NCBI GenBank assembly: GCA_934717745.1
Contig: CAKUZB010000007.1
Location: 1-64,000, forward strand
Direction of reading: 5' to 3'
DNA from: an uncultured Candidatus Melainabacteria bacterium
GTDB taxonomy: Bacteria > Cyanobacteriota > Vampirovibrionia > Gastranaerophilales > Gastranaerophilaceae
Length of the DNA: 64,000 nucleotides
Notes under the pieces: generated by a model
What the model was told of the DNA's origin: nothing
What the model saw: only the letters and a program-made list of their open reading frames with translations
Databases searched by the model: none
Program-made: the position numbers and the translations under genes
Shown: in pieces, positions 9,264-17,540 of the stretch
Layout: every line of letters begins with the position of its first letter
Numbering within the stretch: position 1 is the stretch's first letter

Positions 9264-9887
9264 ATGGAATATTACGTAGGAATATCAATGGCTATGGCAT
9301 CAACGACCGAAACCGGAGTTGCTGTGCTTGATAGTTTTGGTAAAATTATTCTTGTTGATAAATTATATACAATGAAAGATGTTCAATTCTTTTTAGATAA
9401 TTTTTCTTCACTAAAACAATCTCACATTGCCGTTTCTCTACCTTGGGATAACGCAATGCTAGAGGGCAAATGGAGAATTTTATCTAAACCATATCAAATG
9501 GTAAGAACAAATGAAAATTTACTAAATAGAGATAACTGGACTCAAAGATATTCAACACGTGGTTGTGATTATTTCAGAACACTTTTCTCTCAAGGCATTG
9601 ATATTTGCAGGTTTGAGTTATATTTAACACGACAAAAACTAAGTTTAAGTTCATATTTTAAAGAACGTACACCGGCAGATTGTAAATTTTTACAAAATGC
9701 TCTAAAAACTGAATATCAATTTGAAGATATTCCTCAAAATATGATGCCTATGGCTCAATTAGAAGCGATTGTTGGGGCATTAATTATGCGTGAAAGAGCA
9801 AATAATCCTGAAAATATTAAAAAGATTTTTGAATTTAACGGATTAGATGTAATTAATATTGAAAATAAAATTGTAACAACTTTGTAA
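9264..9887 (+). CDS. Unknown protein of the motAB operon, possibly degenerate RNase H-like fold
   Basis: 207 aa starting 2 nt after the motB stop, so it is translationally linked to the stator genes. No family can be named with certainty. The first 80 residues follow the pattern of RNase H-fold proteins of the DUF429 type: YVGISMA, then GVAVLDSFGKIILVD, then HIAVSLPWDN, and near the end AQLEAIVGALIM. In that family the first and third motifs carry Asp (VGID, AIDAP); here both are Ser, so a catalytic function seems lost if the match is real. No signal peptide or membrane segment. What else: a lineage-specific motor-associated protein. Confidence 0.6.
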   Translation: MEYYVGISMAMASTTETGVAVLDSFGKIILVDKLYTMKDVQFFLDNFSSLKQSHIAVSLPWDNAMLEGKWRILSKPYQMVRTNENLLNRDNWTQRYSTRGCDYFRTLFSQGIDICRFELYLTRQKLSLSSYFKERTPADCKFLQNALKTEYQFEDIPQNMMPMAQLEAIVGALIMRERANNPENIKKIFEFNGLDVINIENKIVTTL

Positions 9888-9903
9888 AGAGCATGCAAAA
9901 TTC

Positions 9904-9935
9904 TAGCAATTTTTTATTATTAGGGGATTTTACAT
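9904..9935 (+). promoter_or_regulatory. Two-box element, site 2 (upstream of 9966 gene)
   Basis: Box 1 tagcaa (9904-9909), 19 nt, box 2 tttacat (9929-9935) followed by gattgtagtg. There are 30 nt to the ATG at 9966, the same distance as at site 1. Confidence 0.6.
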
Positions 9936-9965
9936 GATTGTAGTGTAAAAGTAGGAAAGGTAAAA

Positions 9966-10946
9966 ATGTCTCCTAATAACATGATTAATCCTATTGGGAT
10001 TGGTTATCCAAACATGCCAATGCCAATGATGATGCCGGTTCAACCTGTTACAATCAAGATTGAAATAAATCCTCAACCAACGGCAAATCAGGATACCCCT
10101 GCGAATAACTCAGTCATTTATGATGTTCCCAAAACATCTATTTTTGCTAATGCAAAAACTGACGAAAAAACAGAAACAAATAAATCAACAGAAAAACAAA
10201 TCGAAAATAACAAAGCCGAAGCAAAAGCGGTAGAAGCAAAGAATGAAGATAAGAAGGTTGAAAATACCATGGCTCAAATTCTTGCTGCTCAAGCCGGAGT
10301 TCAAATGCCAAACACTACAACTCAAGCAAAAGTAGCAGAAGTTGCACCAAAAGAAGATAAAGCAGAGGCTAAAAAAGAAGTAAAACGTAATAGACCTGAA
10401 ATTGTGCCACCTGAAAAAATGAAAGCGGGCATTGATTTGAACGGTTTAATTTCAATTTTAACAAGCCCTGATTATGAAGAACAAGCCGACGCAATGGAAG
10501 CGATTTCAGAAGTTACAATGTACGCACCTGAAAGAGCCGGCGAATTACTTGATACAAAAGTTGTTGATAATTTATTAGACATCATGTCAAAAGATACATC
10601 TAAACTTCAAGGTAAAGATAAAGAATTAGCAGAACGAAACAAAGAATACGCTATGTTTACAACTGCAACTTTACAAAAATTACACGCAAATGAAGTTAAA
10701 AAAGTTGGTAATGTAACTGTTCCAACAGCAGATTTAATTGGTATGGCAGGTATTGTTAATAACTTAAAAACAAATCCAAATGCCAGTGTTAGAGAGGCTG
10801 CCGTTGCATCTTTAGGTTATGTAAATAATCAAAATTACAAAAAAGATATTGGTAAATTGATGCAAGAAGCCGCACATGACCAAAATGCAGGCGTTAGGGC
10901 TCAAGCAAATAAGCAATTAGGTAAGGTAATGAGTTTTAATGCTTAG
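9966..10946 (+). CDS. HEAT-like repeat protein with disordered N-terminus
   Basis: 326 aa. Residues 1-30 are Met/Pro/Gly-rich. Residues 35-155 are low-complexity and rich in Lys, Glu, Ala and Asn, probably disordered. Residues about 160-326 are helical, with pairs such as YEEQADAMEAISEVT and ASVREAAVASLGYV, AGVRAQANKQLGKV, the pattern of HEAT/armadillo-type repeats used for protein contacts. No signal peptide. AGGAAAGG gives a strong RBS. It is preceded by the two-box element and followed by a bidirectional terminator, so it is monocistronic. Specific function unknown. Confidence 0.8.
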   Translation: MSPNNMINPIGIGYPNMPMPMMMPVQPVTIKIEINPQPTANQDTPANNSVIYDVPKTSIFANAKTDEKTETNKSTEKQIENNKAEAKAVEAKNEDKKVENTMAQILAAQAGVQMPNTTTQAKVAEVAPKEDKAEAKKEVKRNRPEIVPPEKMKAGIDLNGLISILTSPDYEEQADAMEAISEVTMYAPERAGELLDTKVVDNLLDIMSKDTSKLQGKDKELAERNKEYAMFTTATLQKLHANEVKKVGNVTVPTADLIGMAGIVNNLKTNPNASVREAAVASLGYVNNQNYKKDIGKLMQEAAHDQNAGVRAQANKQLGKVMSFNA

Positions 10947-10962
10947 TCAAATTAAGATAGAG

Positions 10963-10996
10963 AAAAAGAGATAAGATTTACTTCTTATCTCTTTTT
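10963..10996. terminator. Bidirectional terminator between convergent genes
   Basis: A 14-bp perfect stem (10963-10976 with 10983-10996) ends in A5/T5 on both strands. The loop contains the stop codon of the minus-strand gene 10978-11211. Confidence 0.85.
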
Positions 10997-11211
10997 GTTT
11001 GGAAATTTTTACCGCCTTCTTGTTTTTGAGAGTCAGAATTTTGTTTAATTTTAGTTTTTTCAACTATTTTTTTGTTTAAATTCTTTTCTTTTTTAGGTGT
11101 TTCAATTAAATCTTCAATTTGACACGCACCACCGGTTAAAGAGCAAGTTGCAAACGCAATATTAAACGAAAAGCACCAAATAAAAATCAAAAATAAAGAA
11201 ATCTTTTTCAT
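10978..11211 (-). CDS. Small secreted Cys/Lys-rich protein
   Basis: 77 aa. A signal peptide is clear (MKK start, hydrophobic 4-20, cleavage probably after AFA at 20). The mature part begins TCSLTGGACQIED, with two Cys eight residues apart, and continues as a highly basic, Lys/Gln-rich tail. There is no lipobox. Its stop codon lies in the loop of the shared terminator. Family not recognised; a periplasmic or secreted role is inferred from the signal only. Confidence 0.7.
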   Translation of the reverse strand: MKKISLFLIFIWCFSFNIAFATCSLTGGACQIEDLIETPKKEKNLNKKIVEKTKIKQNSDSQKQEGGKNFQTKRDKK

Positions 11212-11286
11212 ACTACCTACTTAAATTAGACTATATAAGCAGTATAATTTATTTTTGAGAACAAAACATTAGAAAAAAGTAGTAAA

Positions 11287-12939
11287 TTACTTAGACAAAA
11301 GAAGTGATTTTGCAAACTCTATAGCAGACTCGGAAGTTTCACCAGAGGCAAGACTTGCAATGGCATAGATTTTTTCATCGTCATTTAAAGTTTTAATGTT
11401 TACAGAAGTAACATCGCCTTGTTCTTTTTCAACTAAGAAGTGTCTATCTGCTTTTGAAGCGATAATTGCTTGATGTGTGATAAGCAAAATTTGTCTAAAC
11501 TTTGCAAGTTCAAAAATCTCATCTGCAACACTTTGTGCGGCTTTTCCTGAAATTCCTGTATCTATTTCATCAAAAATTACAGTATCAATATCATCAGATT
11601 TTGCAAAAATAGTTTTGATTGCAAGCATAACTCTTGAAATTTCACCGCCAGAGGCTGTTTTTGCTAATGGAGATAAATCTTGAGATACGTTTGTTGAAAT
11701 ATAAAATTCAACTTCGTCGCAACCGTTTTGAGATAATTCACAAGGCAGAATTTTAATTTCAAAACGAGATTTGGCAAGTTCAAGTTTTTGCAATTCATCT
11801 TCTATTAAACTTGAAAGAACTAACGCATAATTTTTTCTATTTTCAGAAATTTCATTTGCTAAAATTGTCAATTTTTCGTGAGATTTTTTAATTTTTTCTT
11901 CTAATTCTTCTACTGAAGATGTAGAAAGTTCGATATTTTTAAGTTCTTCAGATAATTTATCGTAAGTGTTCAAAACTTCTTCCAAACTTGAACCATATTT
12001 GCGTTTTAATTTATCAAACAAATACAAACGTTCTTGAATAAAATTCAATCTTTCAGGGTCATCAGAAATTGATTGGGAATAATCTCTTAAACTTGACGAC
12101 AAATCTCTTGCAAGTTCAGTAAGTTCTATTGCAGAAGATTCAAAGTTTTCCAAAGTATTATCCATATTTACTGCCTTTGAAATTTCTGATTTTATTTGCA
12201 ATAGTGCATCTAAAATAGAATTGTCATCGCCATTTAACGACCAATACGCACTTTGAGTTAATTCTTTTAAATTTTCTGCATTTTCAAGCACTTTTAACTC
12301 GTTCTGCAAAGTTTCTTCTTCATTAACATCTTCAATTTGTGCTTCTTCTATTTCATTAATTTGAAATTTCAAAAAATCAATTTGAGATTCTGTTGCATTG
12401 ACAGAATTTTTTGCATTTTCCAATGCTTTTTGAAATGTCTGATATTCGGAAAATAATTTTCTATATTGTTCTAATTTATCACCGTAAACGTCTTTTGCAT
12501 AATTATCCAAAAGAAAAATATGAGATTTTGGTTGTAAAAAGGCGTAAGTTTGATGTTGAGAATGAATATCTAAAAATATTTCTTTTAAATCCTTAACAAA
12601 ATTTTGGTTAACTAAAGTTCCGTTTACACGAGTTCTTGAAGAATTTGGAGTAATTTCCCGAACAAGAACAATTTCATCGTCATAATCAATTCCATTTTCT
12701 TCAAAAATATTTTTCAAATCAGGTTTTTTTGATGAAATAAACAACTCAATTATTGTCTTATCTGCACCATTTTTAATAACCTCACCGGAAGCCTTTGCCC
12801 CAAAAGCAATATCTATTGCGTTAATCAAAATACTTTTGCCGGCACCGGTTTCACCTGTAATAACATTTAATCCCTCGTCGAAATCAACAGTTAATTCGTC
12901 AATTAATATATAATTTTTTACGTGAATTGATTTAATCAT
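11287..12939 (-). CDS. recN: DNA repair protein RecN
   Basis: 550 aa, SMC-like ATPase of double-strand-break repair. Walker A GETGAGKS (29-36) lies in an ABC-type head, a long coiled coil covers about 150-370, and the C-terminal head has the signature LAKTASGGEISRVMLAIK and Walker B TVIFDEIDTGISG. Its ATG overlaps the nadK stop (ATGA), so it is translationally coupled as the last gene of the minus-strand run that begins near 18.7 kb. nadK-recN adjacency is common in bacteria. Confidence 0.96.
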   Translation of the reverse strand: MIKSIHVKNYILIDELTVDFDEGLNVITGETGAGKSILINAIDIAFGAKASGEVIKNGADKTIIELFISSKKPDLKNIFEENGIDYDDEIVLVREITPNSSRTRVNGTLVNQNFVKDLKEIFLDIHSQHQTYAFLQPKSHIFLLDNYAKDVYGDKLEQYRKLFSEYQTFQKALENAKNSVNATESQIDFLKFQINEIEEAQIEDVNEEETLQNELKVLENAENLKELTQSAYWSLNGDDNSILDALLQIKSEISKAVNMDNTLENFESSAIELTELARDLSSSLRDYSQSISDDPERLNFIQERLYLFDKLKRKYGSSLEEVLNTYDKLSEELKNIELSTSSVEELEEKIKKSHEKLTILANEISENRKNYALVLSSLIEDELQKLELAKSRFEIKILPCELSQNGCDEVEFYISTNVSQDLSPLAKTASGGEISRVMLAIKTIFAKSDDIDTVIFDEIDTGISGKAAQSVADEIFELAKFRQILLITHQAIIASKADRHFLVEKEQGDVTSVNIKTLNDDEKIYAIASLASGETSESAIEFAKSLLLSK

Positions 12940-13754
12940 AGGCTTTTTGGAGAAACCCCCCAGTTCAATTTATCACGCAAAACTGAATAAAACCCCTCAT
13001 CTTGTAATAATACTAAATGAGCAGTATCTTTAGATTTTTGAATAACAATATTTTTATCAATTTCAACTGACTCTGCCCCATCGATAACTAAATTAAAGCC
13101 TTTTACATCATCTTCTGCTGATGTAACCGTAATTTTTTCGCCAGACGGTACAACAATAGGTCTTGCTGTAAGGGTATGAGGACAAATAGGAACAATGACA
13201 AAAGCCTCTAAGTTAGGATATAATACAGGCCCGCCGGCAGAAAGTCCGTAAGCAGTTGACCCTGTTGGAGTTGAAACAATCAAACCGTCTGCAATATAAT
13301 CACAAACAAACTTGTCATTAATTTTTAACATAAATTTTGCAGAGCGAGTATTTGAAAGTCCTTTTATGACAAAATCATTCAATGCAGTGTGTTCAGAACA
13401 TTCTAACATTATTCGTTTTTCAATAAAATAGTTTTTGTTATAAATTTTATCAATGGCAGGAATTACATTGTTTGAATTTACCTGAGATAAAAAGCCTAAA
13501 CGACCTAAATTAATGCCAAAAACCGGTGTTTGCGACATTCCATAAAATTTTGCAACGTGAAGTATAGTCCCATCACCGCCAACTGCAAAAACAAAATCAA
13601 ATCCATATCGCATTTCATTGATTTCCATAACTTCAGGATTTGCCCCCTTATCAATCAAGGCTTGTTCCAAGGTTTGCAAAACAGGATAAGGGTTTTTTAC
13701 TCCCTCATTAAAAACTACTGCTATTTTTTTTGTATTAAAATCAATACCCGCCAT
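12936..13754 (-). CDS. nadK: NAD kinase
   Basis: 272 aa. Phosphorylates NAD to NADP. The GGDG motif (59-62, in FAVGGDGTILHVA) and the C-terminal motif GSTAYGLSAGGP are both intact. The start at 13754 (MAGIDFNTKK) is chosen because AAGGA lies 8 nt upstream and it falls 14 nt after the tsaB stop; a longer reading frame to 13823 would run into tsaB. ATGA overlap with recN downstream. Confidence 0.95.
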   Translation of the reverse strand: MAGIDFNTKKIAVVFNEGVKNPYPVLQTLEQALIDKGANPEVMEINEMRYGFDFVFAVGGDGTILHVAKFYGMSQTPVFGINLGRLGFLSQVNSNNVIPAIDKIYNKNYFIEKRIMLECSEHTALNDFVIKGLSNTRSAKFMLKINDKFVCDYIADGLIVSTPTGSTAYGLSAGGPVLYPNLEAFVIVPICPHTLTARPIVVPSGEKITVTSAEDDVKGFNLVIDGAESVEIDKNIVIQKSKDTAHLVLLQDEGFYSVLRDKLNWGVSPKSL

Positions 13755-13768
13755 AAAGAGAATCCTTA

Positions 13769-14401
13769 TTATTTGCCAAACACTGGTGGCGGTTGAATAT
13801 ACAATGGAGTTAATTTTCTCCAATCGCCGGCATCTTCTTCAAATTTTTCTGTCGCAATTTTTATCAAAATTTCTGCCAAATTATGTTCAATTTGTGTATA
13901 CGAGGTAATTTCGTCAGTTATTTCCGAGAAAATTTTATACATACTATCATCACAAATTACGTAATAATCATCATTTTTAACAATTTCTTTGACATCATCT
14001 ATCGCAATTGCACCTAAAATTTCTTCGTCCCAAACATAAGCCATATTTTTTCTGGCATCTAGTAAAACTAAAGTTTTTTTGCCGGTTTTTTTGACTTCGG
14101 AAAGTATTTCTAATGAAGAAACTCCTATTGTTTTTAGATTTAATTGCTGAGCCATAACCCTTGCGACAGTTGTACATGCTCTAATACCTGTAAAACTTCC
14201 AGGTCCTAAATCTGTTGCAATCGCTGTCAAATCTTGTGGTGTTAAATTGTTTTCTTTTAAAATTTTTGCAATTGTTGAAATTAAATATGCTGAATGATAA
14301 GTTTTATCCTTATTTTCGATAATTCTAGTATCTATAACTCTTCCATTATCAGCCAAACCAACATAAGTCTTATCAAGACAAGTGTCAAAAGTTAGTAACA
14401 T
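13769..14401 (-). CDS. tsaB: tRNA threonylcarbamoyladenosine biosynthesis protein TsaB
   Basis: 210 aa, an inactive Kae1/TsaD-like ASKHA paralog that scaffolds the t6A37 enzyme complex. The family motif DLGPGSFTGIRA is present near residue 65, with the N-terminal LTFDTCLDKTYVGL strand. It overlaps the tsaE 3' end by 10 nt, which fits joint translation of the two t6A proteins. The C-terminus (YIQPPPVFGK) is the usual short tail. Confidence 0.93.
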   Translation of the reverse strand: MLLTFDTCLDKTYVGLADNGRVIDTRIIENKDKTYHSAYLISTIAKILKENNLTPQDLTAIATDLGPGSFTGIRACTTVARVMAQQLNLKTIGVSSLEILSEVKKTGKKTLVLLDARKNMAYVWDEEILGAIAIDDVKEIVKNDDYYVICDDSMYKIFSEITDEITSYTQIEHNLAEILIKIATEKFEEDAGDWRKLTPLYIQPPPVFGK

Positions 14402-14865
14402 TTTTCCAACTCCTCAAGAATTTTATCCTCTTTTTCACCAAACGATTTAAACGAATATTTTCTAAAATCATCGTCCTCATAAGTTACATTAATCTCAATA
14501 CGATTAAAAGGAATTTCCTCTTGTGAAAATTCTGCCCACTCAACAAAAGTCAGAATTTTTCCCTCAGAATATTCTCTTAATTCGTCGCAAATGGTTTTGA
14601 CACCAACGTTTTCAAGACGATATAAATCAAAGTGATAAACAGGAATTTTGCCTGTATGATATTCATTTAAAATAACAAAACTAGGACTTGTTACGTGTTC
14701 TTCAATTCCTAAATTTTCTGCCACAAGTTTTACAAAAGCAGTTTTTCCTGCACCAATCTCTCCAAAAAGACTAATAAAACAGCCGTTTTCTAGTAGTGGT
14801 GTGATTTTTTTCGCCAAAATTGAAGTATCTTCTAAAGATTTACATGTAACTTCAAATGAATACAT
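14392..14865 (-). CDS. tsaE: tRNA threonylcarbamoyladenosine biosynthesis ATPase TsaE
   Basis: 157 aa, ATPase of the t6A complex. Walker A GEIGAGKT is at 35-42, the TSPSFVILNEY motif follows, then HFDLYRLE, and the family's VEWAE motif. The start at 14865 is chosen because the last codons of the upstream GGDEF gene supply AGAGGA just before it and only one base separates that stop from this ATG. A longer frame to 14982 would run far into the GGDEF gene and is rejected. Confidence 0.94.
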   Translation of the reverse strand: MYSFEVTCKSLEDTSILAKKITPLLENGCFISLFGEIGAGKTAFVKLVAENLGIEEHVTSPSFVILNEYHTGKIPVYHFDLYRLENVGVKTICDELREYSEGKILTFVEWAEFSQEEIPFNRIEINVTYEDDDFRKYSFKSFGEKEDKILEELEKCY

Positions 14866-14866
14866 T

Positions 14867-16333
14867 TTATCCTCTATTAATAATAACCTTATTTCTACCA
14901 TGTTCTTTTGCAAAGTACAAGGCTTTATCGGCTTTAGTGTACAATTGTTGAGGTTCATCACCATCTTGATATTGATATACACCTACACTGATTGTAACTT
15001 GAATTTCGCTAATTTTAGCATCTTTAACTCCGGTCAAATCAACATGTCTTGCTTCAACAGCACTTCTTAAACGTTGTGCAACACTTCCTGCTTCTTCCAG
15101 TTTTGTGTAAGGTAATAATATCGCAAATTCTTCACCACCGTATCTTGATGGAATATCAGATTCTCTTAAACTTGATTTAATAATTTCTGCAACATTTTTC
15201 AAAACTTCATCACCAACTGCGTGTCCGTAGTTATCATTAACCTTTTTAAAGAAGTCAATGTCCAGCATTATTGCACATAACGGACGTTGTTGACGTTTTG
15301 CTGCCGCAACTTCTTGTTTCAAACGAACTTCAAATTGACGACGGTTATTTAAACCTGTCAATGCGTCTAAAGTTGCGTGTTGCAATACTTCTGCATACAT
15401 ATTTGCACGTTGAATTGTGATTGATGATTGTTTTGTAAGTTGGTCTATATAGTCAATTTCACGTTGTGAAAGTTTATCAACATGGCTATGTGCAACAATA
15501 CAACCCAAAATTGAAGAATCGGCAGCAACCAATGGGAATAAACCTATTTTATTGTCGTCAGCCAATACATATTGAGTATCTGCGTTTACATCTTTCACCA
15601 TATCTAAAATTTTTGTATCACGACAAGCCATTGGCCATACTAAATTAAATTCACCATTTTGTTTTAAGAAAATATAAATCAAGTGGTCTGAAATAAACTT
15701 ATCAATCATTTCACCAATCAATGGAATGATATAACTCAAGTCGTACTGAGTTTCAATAATTTTTGCAATATTCTTCATTGATTCGTGGAAATCTATGTTG
15801 GCTTGCATCTTATCTGCTAAAACTTTGTTTTGAATTTTTAACGAAATTTGATATGCTGCAATAATCAATGCTTTAAAGAAGTCGATTGTCAAAATATCTG
15901 ACATTGTTAAGTTGATAATAAGTTCAATCAAACCATAAGGTGTATCACCACGCATCAATGGGAATAAAATTGTATTCTTACGAGTGCTAATGTATTTGTT
16001 TATATCCCAGAAATCCTTGATATTAATACTATTATTGTTAATCAAAAAGTCATCGTATTTTGAATTTTTAACAACTCTATAAAGTTTTTCTACGTAATCT
16101 TTATCGTGAATTTCGTCAATTACAATCCAACTTTTTGTGTAATCTCTAAGGGTTTGAGTATTTTCGTCAAAAATATAAATGTTTAAATTTTCAAGTTTAA
16201 TAATGCTTCTAAAAGATTCTGAAAGAGCCTCAATAATATCTGCCGGATCTGAATTTTGTGTTAAACTGATAGAAACTTGAGATAAAAAATTTAATTCTTT
16301 CGAGTTTACATTATCCTCAAATGCTTCACTCAT
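14867..16333 (-). CDS. GAF-GAF-GGDEF diguanylate cyclase
   Basis: 488 aa. Residues about 10-160 and 180-315 look like two GAF-type sensor domains; residues about 325-488 form a GGDEF domain that makes cyclic di-GMP. The active-site motif is GGEEF (RYGGEEFAIL), with the RxxD inhibitory site (RESD) five residues before it, so product inhibition is expected. Metal-site LDIDFFKKVNDNYGH is intact. No membrane segment, so cytosolic. It sits in an operon-like run with an HDOD protein upstream and tsaE directly downstream. Confidence 0.92.
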   Translation of the reverse strand: MSEAFEDNVNSKELNFLSQVSISLTQNSDPADIIEALSESFRSIIKLENLNIYIFDENTQTLRDYTKSWIVIDEIHDKDYVEKLYRVVKNSKYDDFLINNNSINIKDFWDINKYISTRKNTILFPLMRGDTPYGLIELIINLTMSDILTIDFFKALIIAAYQISLKIQNKVLADKMQANIDFHESMKNIAKIIETQYDLSYIIPLIGEMIDKFISDHLIYIFLKQNGEFNLVWPMACRDTKILDMVKDVNADTQYVLADDNKIGLFPLVAADSSILGCIVAHSHVDKLSQREIDYIDQLTKQSSITIQRANMYAEVLQHATLDALTGLNNRRQFEVRLKQEVAAAKRQQRPLCAIMLDIDFFKKVNDNYGHAVGDEVLKNVAEIIKSSLRESDIPSRYGGEEFAILLPYTKLEEAGSVAQRLRSAVEARHVDLTGVKDAKISEIQVTISVGVYQYQDGDEPQQLYTKADKALYFAKEHGRNKVIINRG

Positions 16334-16348
16334 AACTGCCCTTTCCGT

Positions 16349-17530
16349 CTATTCAAAAAAACTGTCAATATCGTTTACGCTTAATGACAAATCTCTTAAT
16401 TCATCATGTACTTTATATATATTGTCTACCGAAACATGCAAATTTTCAAGTAAATCTAAAGGAATGTTATCATAATTTAAATTTTCGTTACTCATTATCG
16501 AATCAACTATCAAATTTGCAAGGTAAACAATTGAGCATTCTTTTTTAAACTTGAAACTATCTAGCGGATTGTGATGATATGTGATTATGTCGCAAAAAAT
16601 TTCAGGCAAATTCCACGAATATGCAACAATATTCGCTATTTCGCAATGATTTAAACCGCAAAATTTTTCTTCTGCTTTCATTGTTTCAGCATCAGAAATG
16701 TTTTCTTGTTTGCAAACCTGTGAATAATTTTGCCAATCATATTGAGCCAAAATAATTTTTCCAATATCGTGCAAAAATGCTGCGGCAAAAATATCTTCTT
16801 TAAAATTTGATTCTACAAATTTTGATAACATTCTAGTACCTGATGCTACTAACAAAGAATATTTCCAAAATTCTTTGTAGTTAAAAGTTTGGTTATTTTT
16901 AACCACAAACATTTTATAAATACTTGCAGATAAAATAACACCTTTTATTGTTGTAAAACCTAAAATAGCAATTGCTTGTTGAATTGTAGAAATTTGTTTT
17001 GGAAAACCGTAATATGCGGAATTTACAAGTTTTAAAACTCTTGCGGTTAAACCAATGTCATTTGATATAACCTTTGATAAATCATTAACAGAAGCATTTT
17101 CATCTTGCATAATTTCAATTGATTTTGTAATTATTTCCGGCAAAGATGGAATATTTTTTATTTTTTCTGTTATAGTTGTTATTTTTCTTTCAAATTGAAG
17201 TGATTTTTCTTCTGTATCTTGAGTTAGATAGATAATTTCAACATTCATACGATTAAATTCATCAATAATCCAATCTCTAAAATCCTTGTTTCTGCTGATT
17301 ATATTTGGATTTGCCACAATTAATTTATCAGATGCCGAAATTTGACTGCTCATCATATTTAACAAAACCGGTTTGAAATCATCTCTGGTACTAGTTTCTT
17401 CGCAGATTTCATTCAACTCAAGTCCATGAATTTTGCAGAAATTTTTAATATCAGCCGACTGTTTTGACAATTCCTCGGTTAATATATTTTCATTAATTTC
17501 ATAACTGCAAATATATGCTATAGTTCTCAA
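16349..17530 (-). CDS. HDOD-domain protein with serine-recombinase-like N-terminal domain
   Basis: 393 aa from a TTG start at 17530, which has AAGGA 7 nt upstream, built from the stop region of the preceding gene; an ATG at 17593 overlaps that gene by 53 nt. Residues about 125-330 are an HDOD domain (IPSLPEIITKSIEIM, NDIGLTARVLKLVNSAYYGF, AAFLHDIGKI), a regulatory HD relative. Residues 1-110 resemble the catalytic domain of serine recombinases: MRTIAYICS with Ser9, QSADIKNFCKIHGLEL, then SDKLIVANPNIISRN. The Arg next to the Ser and the first Arg of the DRLSR motif are missing, so it is probably not a recombinase now. Confidence 0.85.
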   Translation of the reverse strand: MRTIAYICSYEINENILTEELSKQSADIKNFCKIHGLELNEICEETSTRDDFKPVLLNMMSSQISASDKLIVANPNIISRNKDFRDWIIDEFNRMNVEIIYLTQDTEEKSLQFERKITTITEKIKNIPSLPEIITKSIEIMQDENASVNDLSKVISNDIGLTARVLKLVNSAYYGFPKQISTIQQAIAILGFTTIKGVILSASIYKMFVVKNNQTFNYKEFWKYSLLVASGTRMLSKFVESNFKEDIFAAAFLHDIGKIILAQYDWQNYSQVCKQENISDAETMKAEEKFCGLNHCEIANIVAYSWNLPEIFCDIITYHHNPLDSFKFKKECSIVYLANLIVDSIMSNENLNYDNIPLDLLENLHVSVDNIYKVHDELRDLSLSVNDIDSFFE

Positions 17531-17540
17531 TCGTATATCC

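Noticed and set aside
14866..14982. N-terminal extension of tsaE
   Set aside because: It would lie fully inside the GGDEF gene; the family length and the RBS support 14865.
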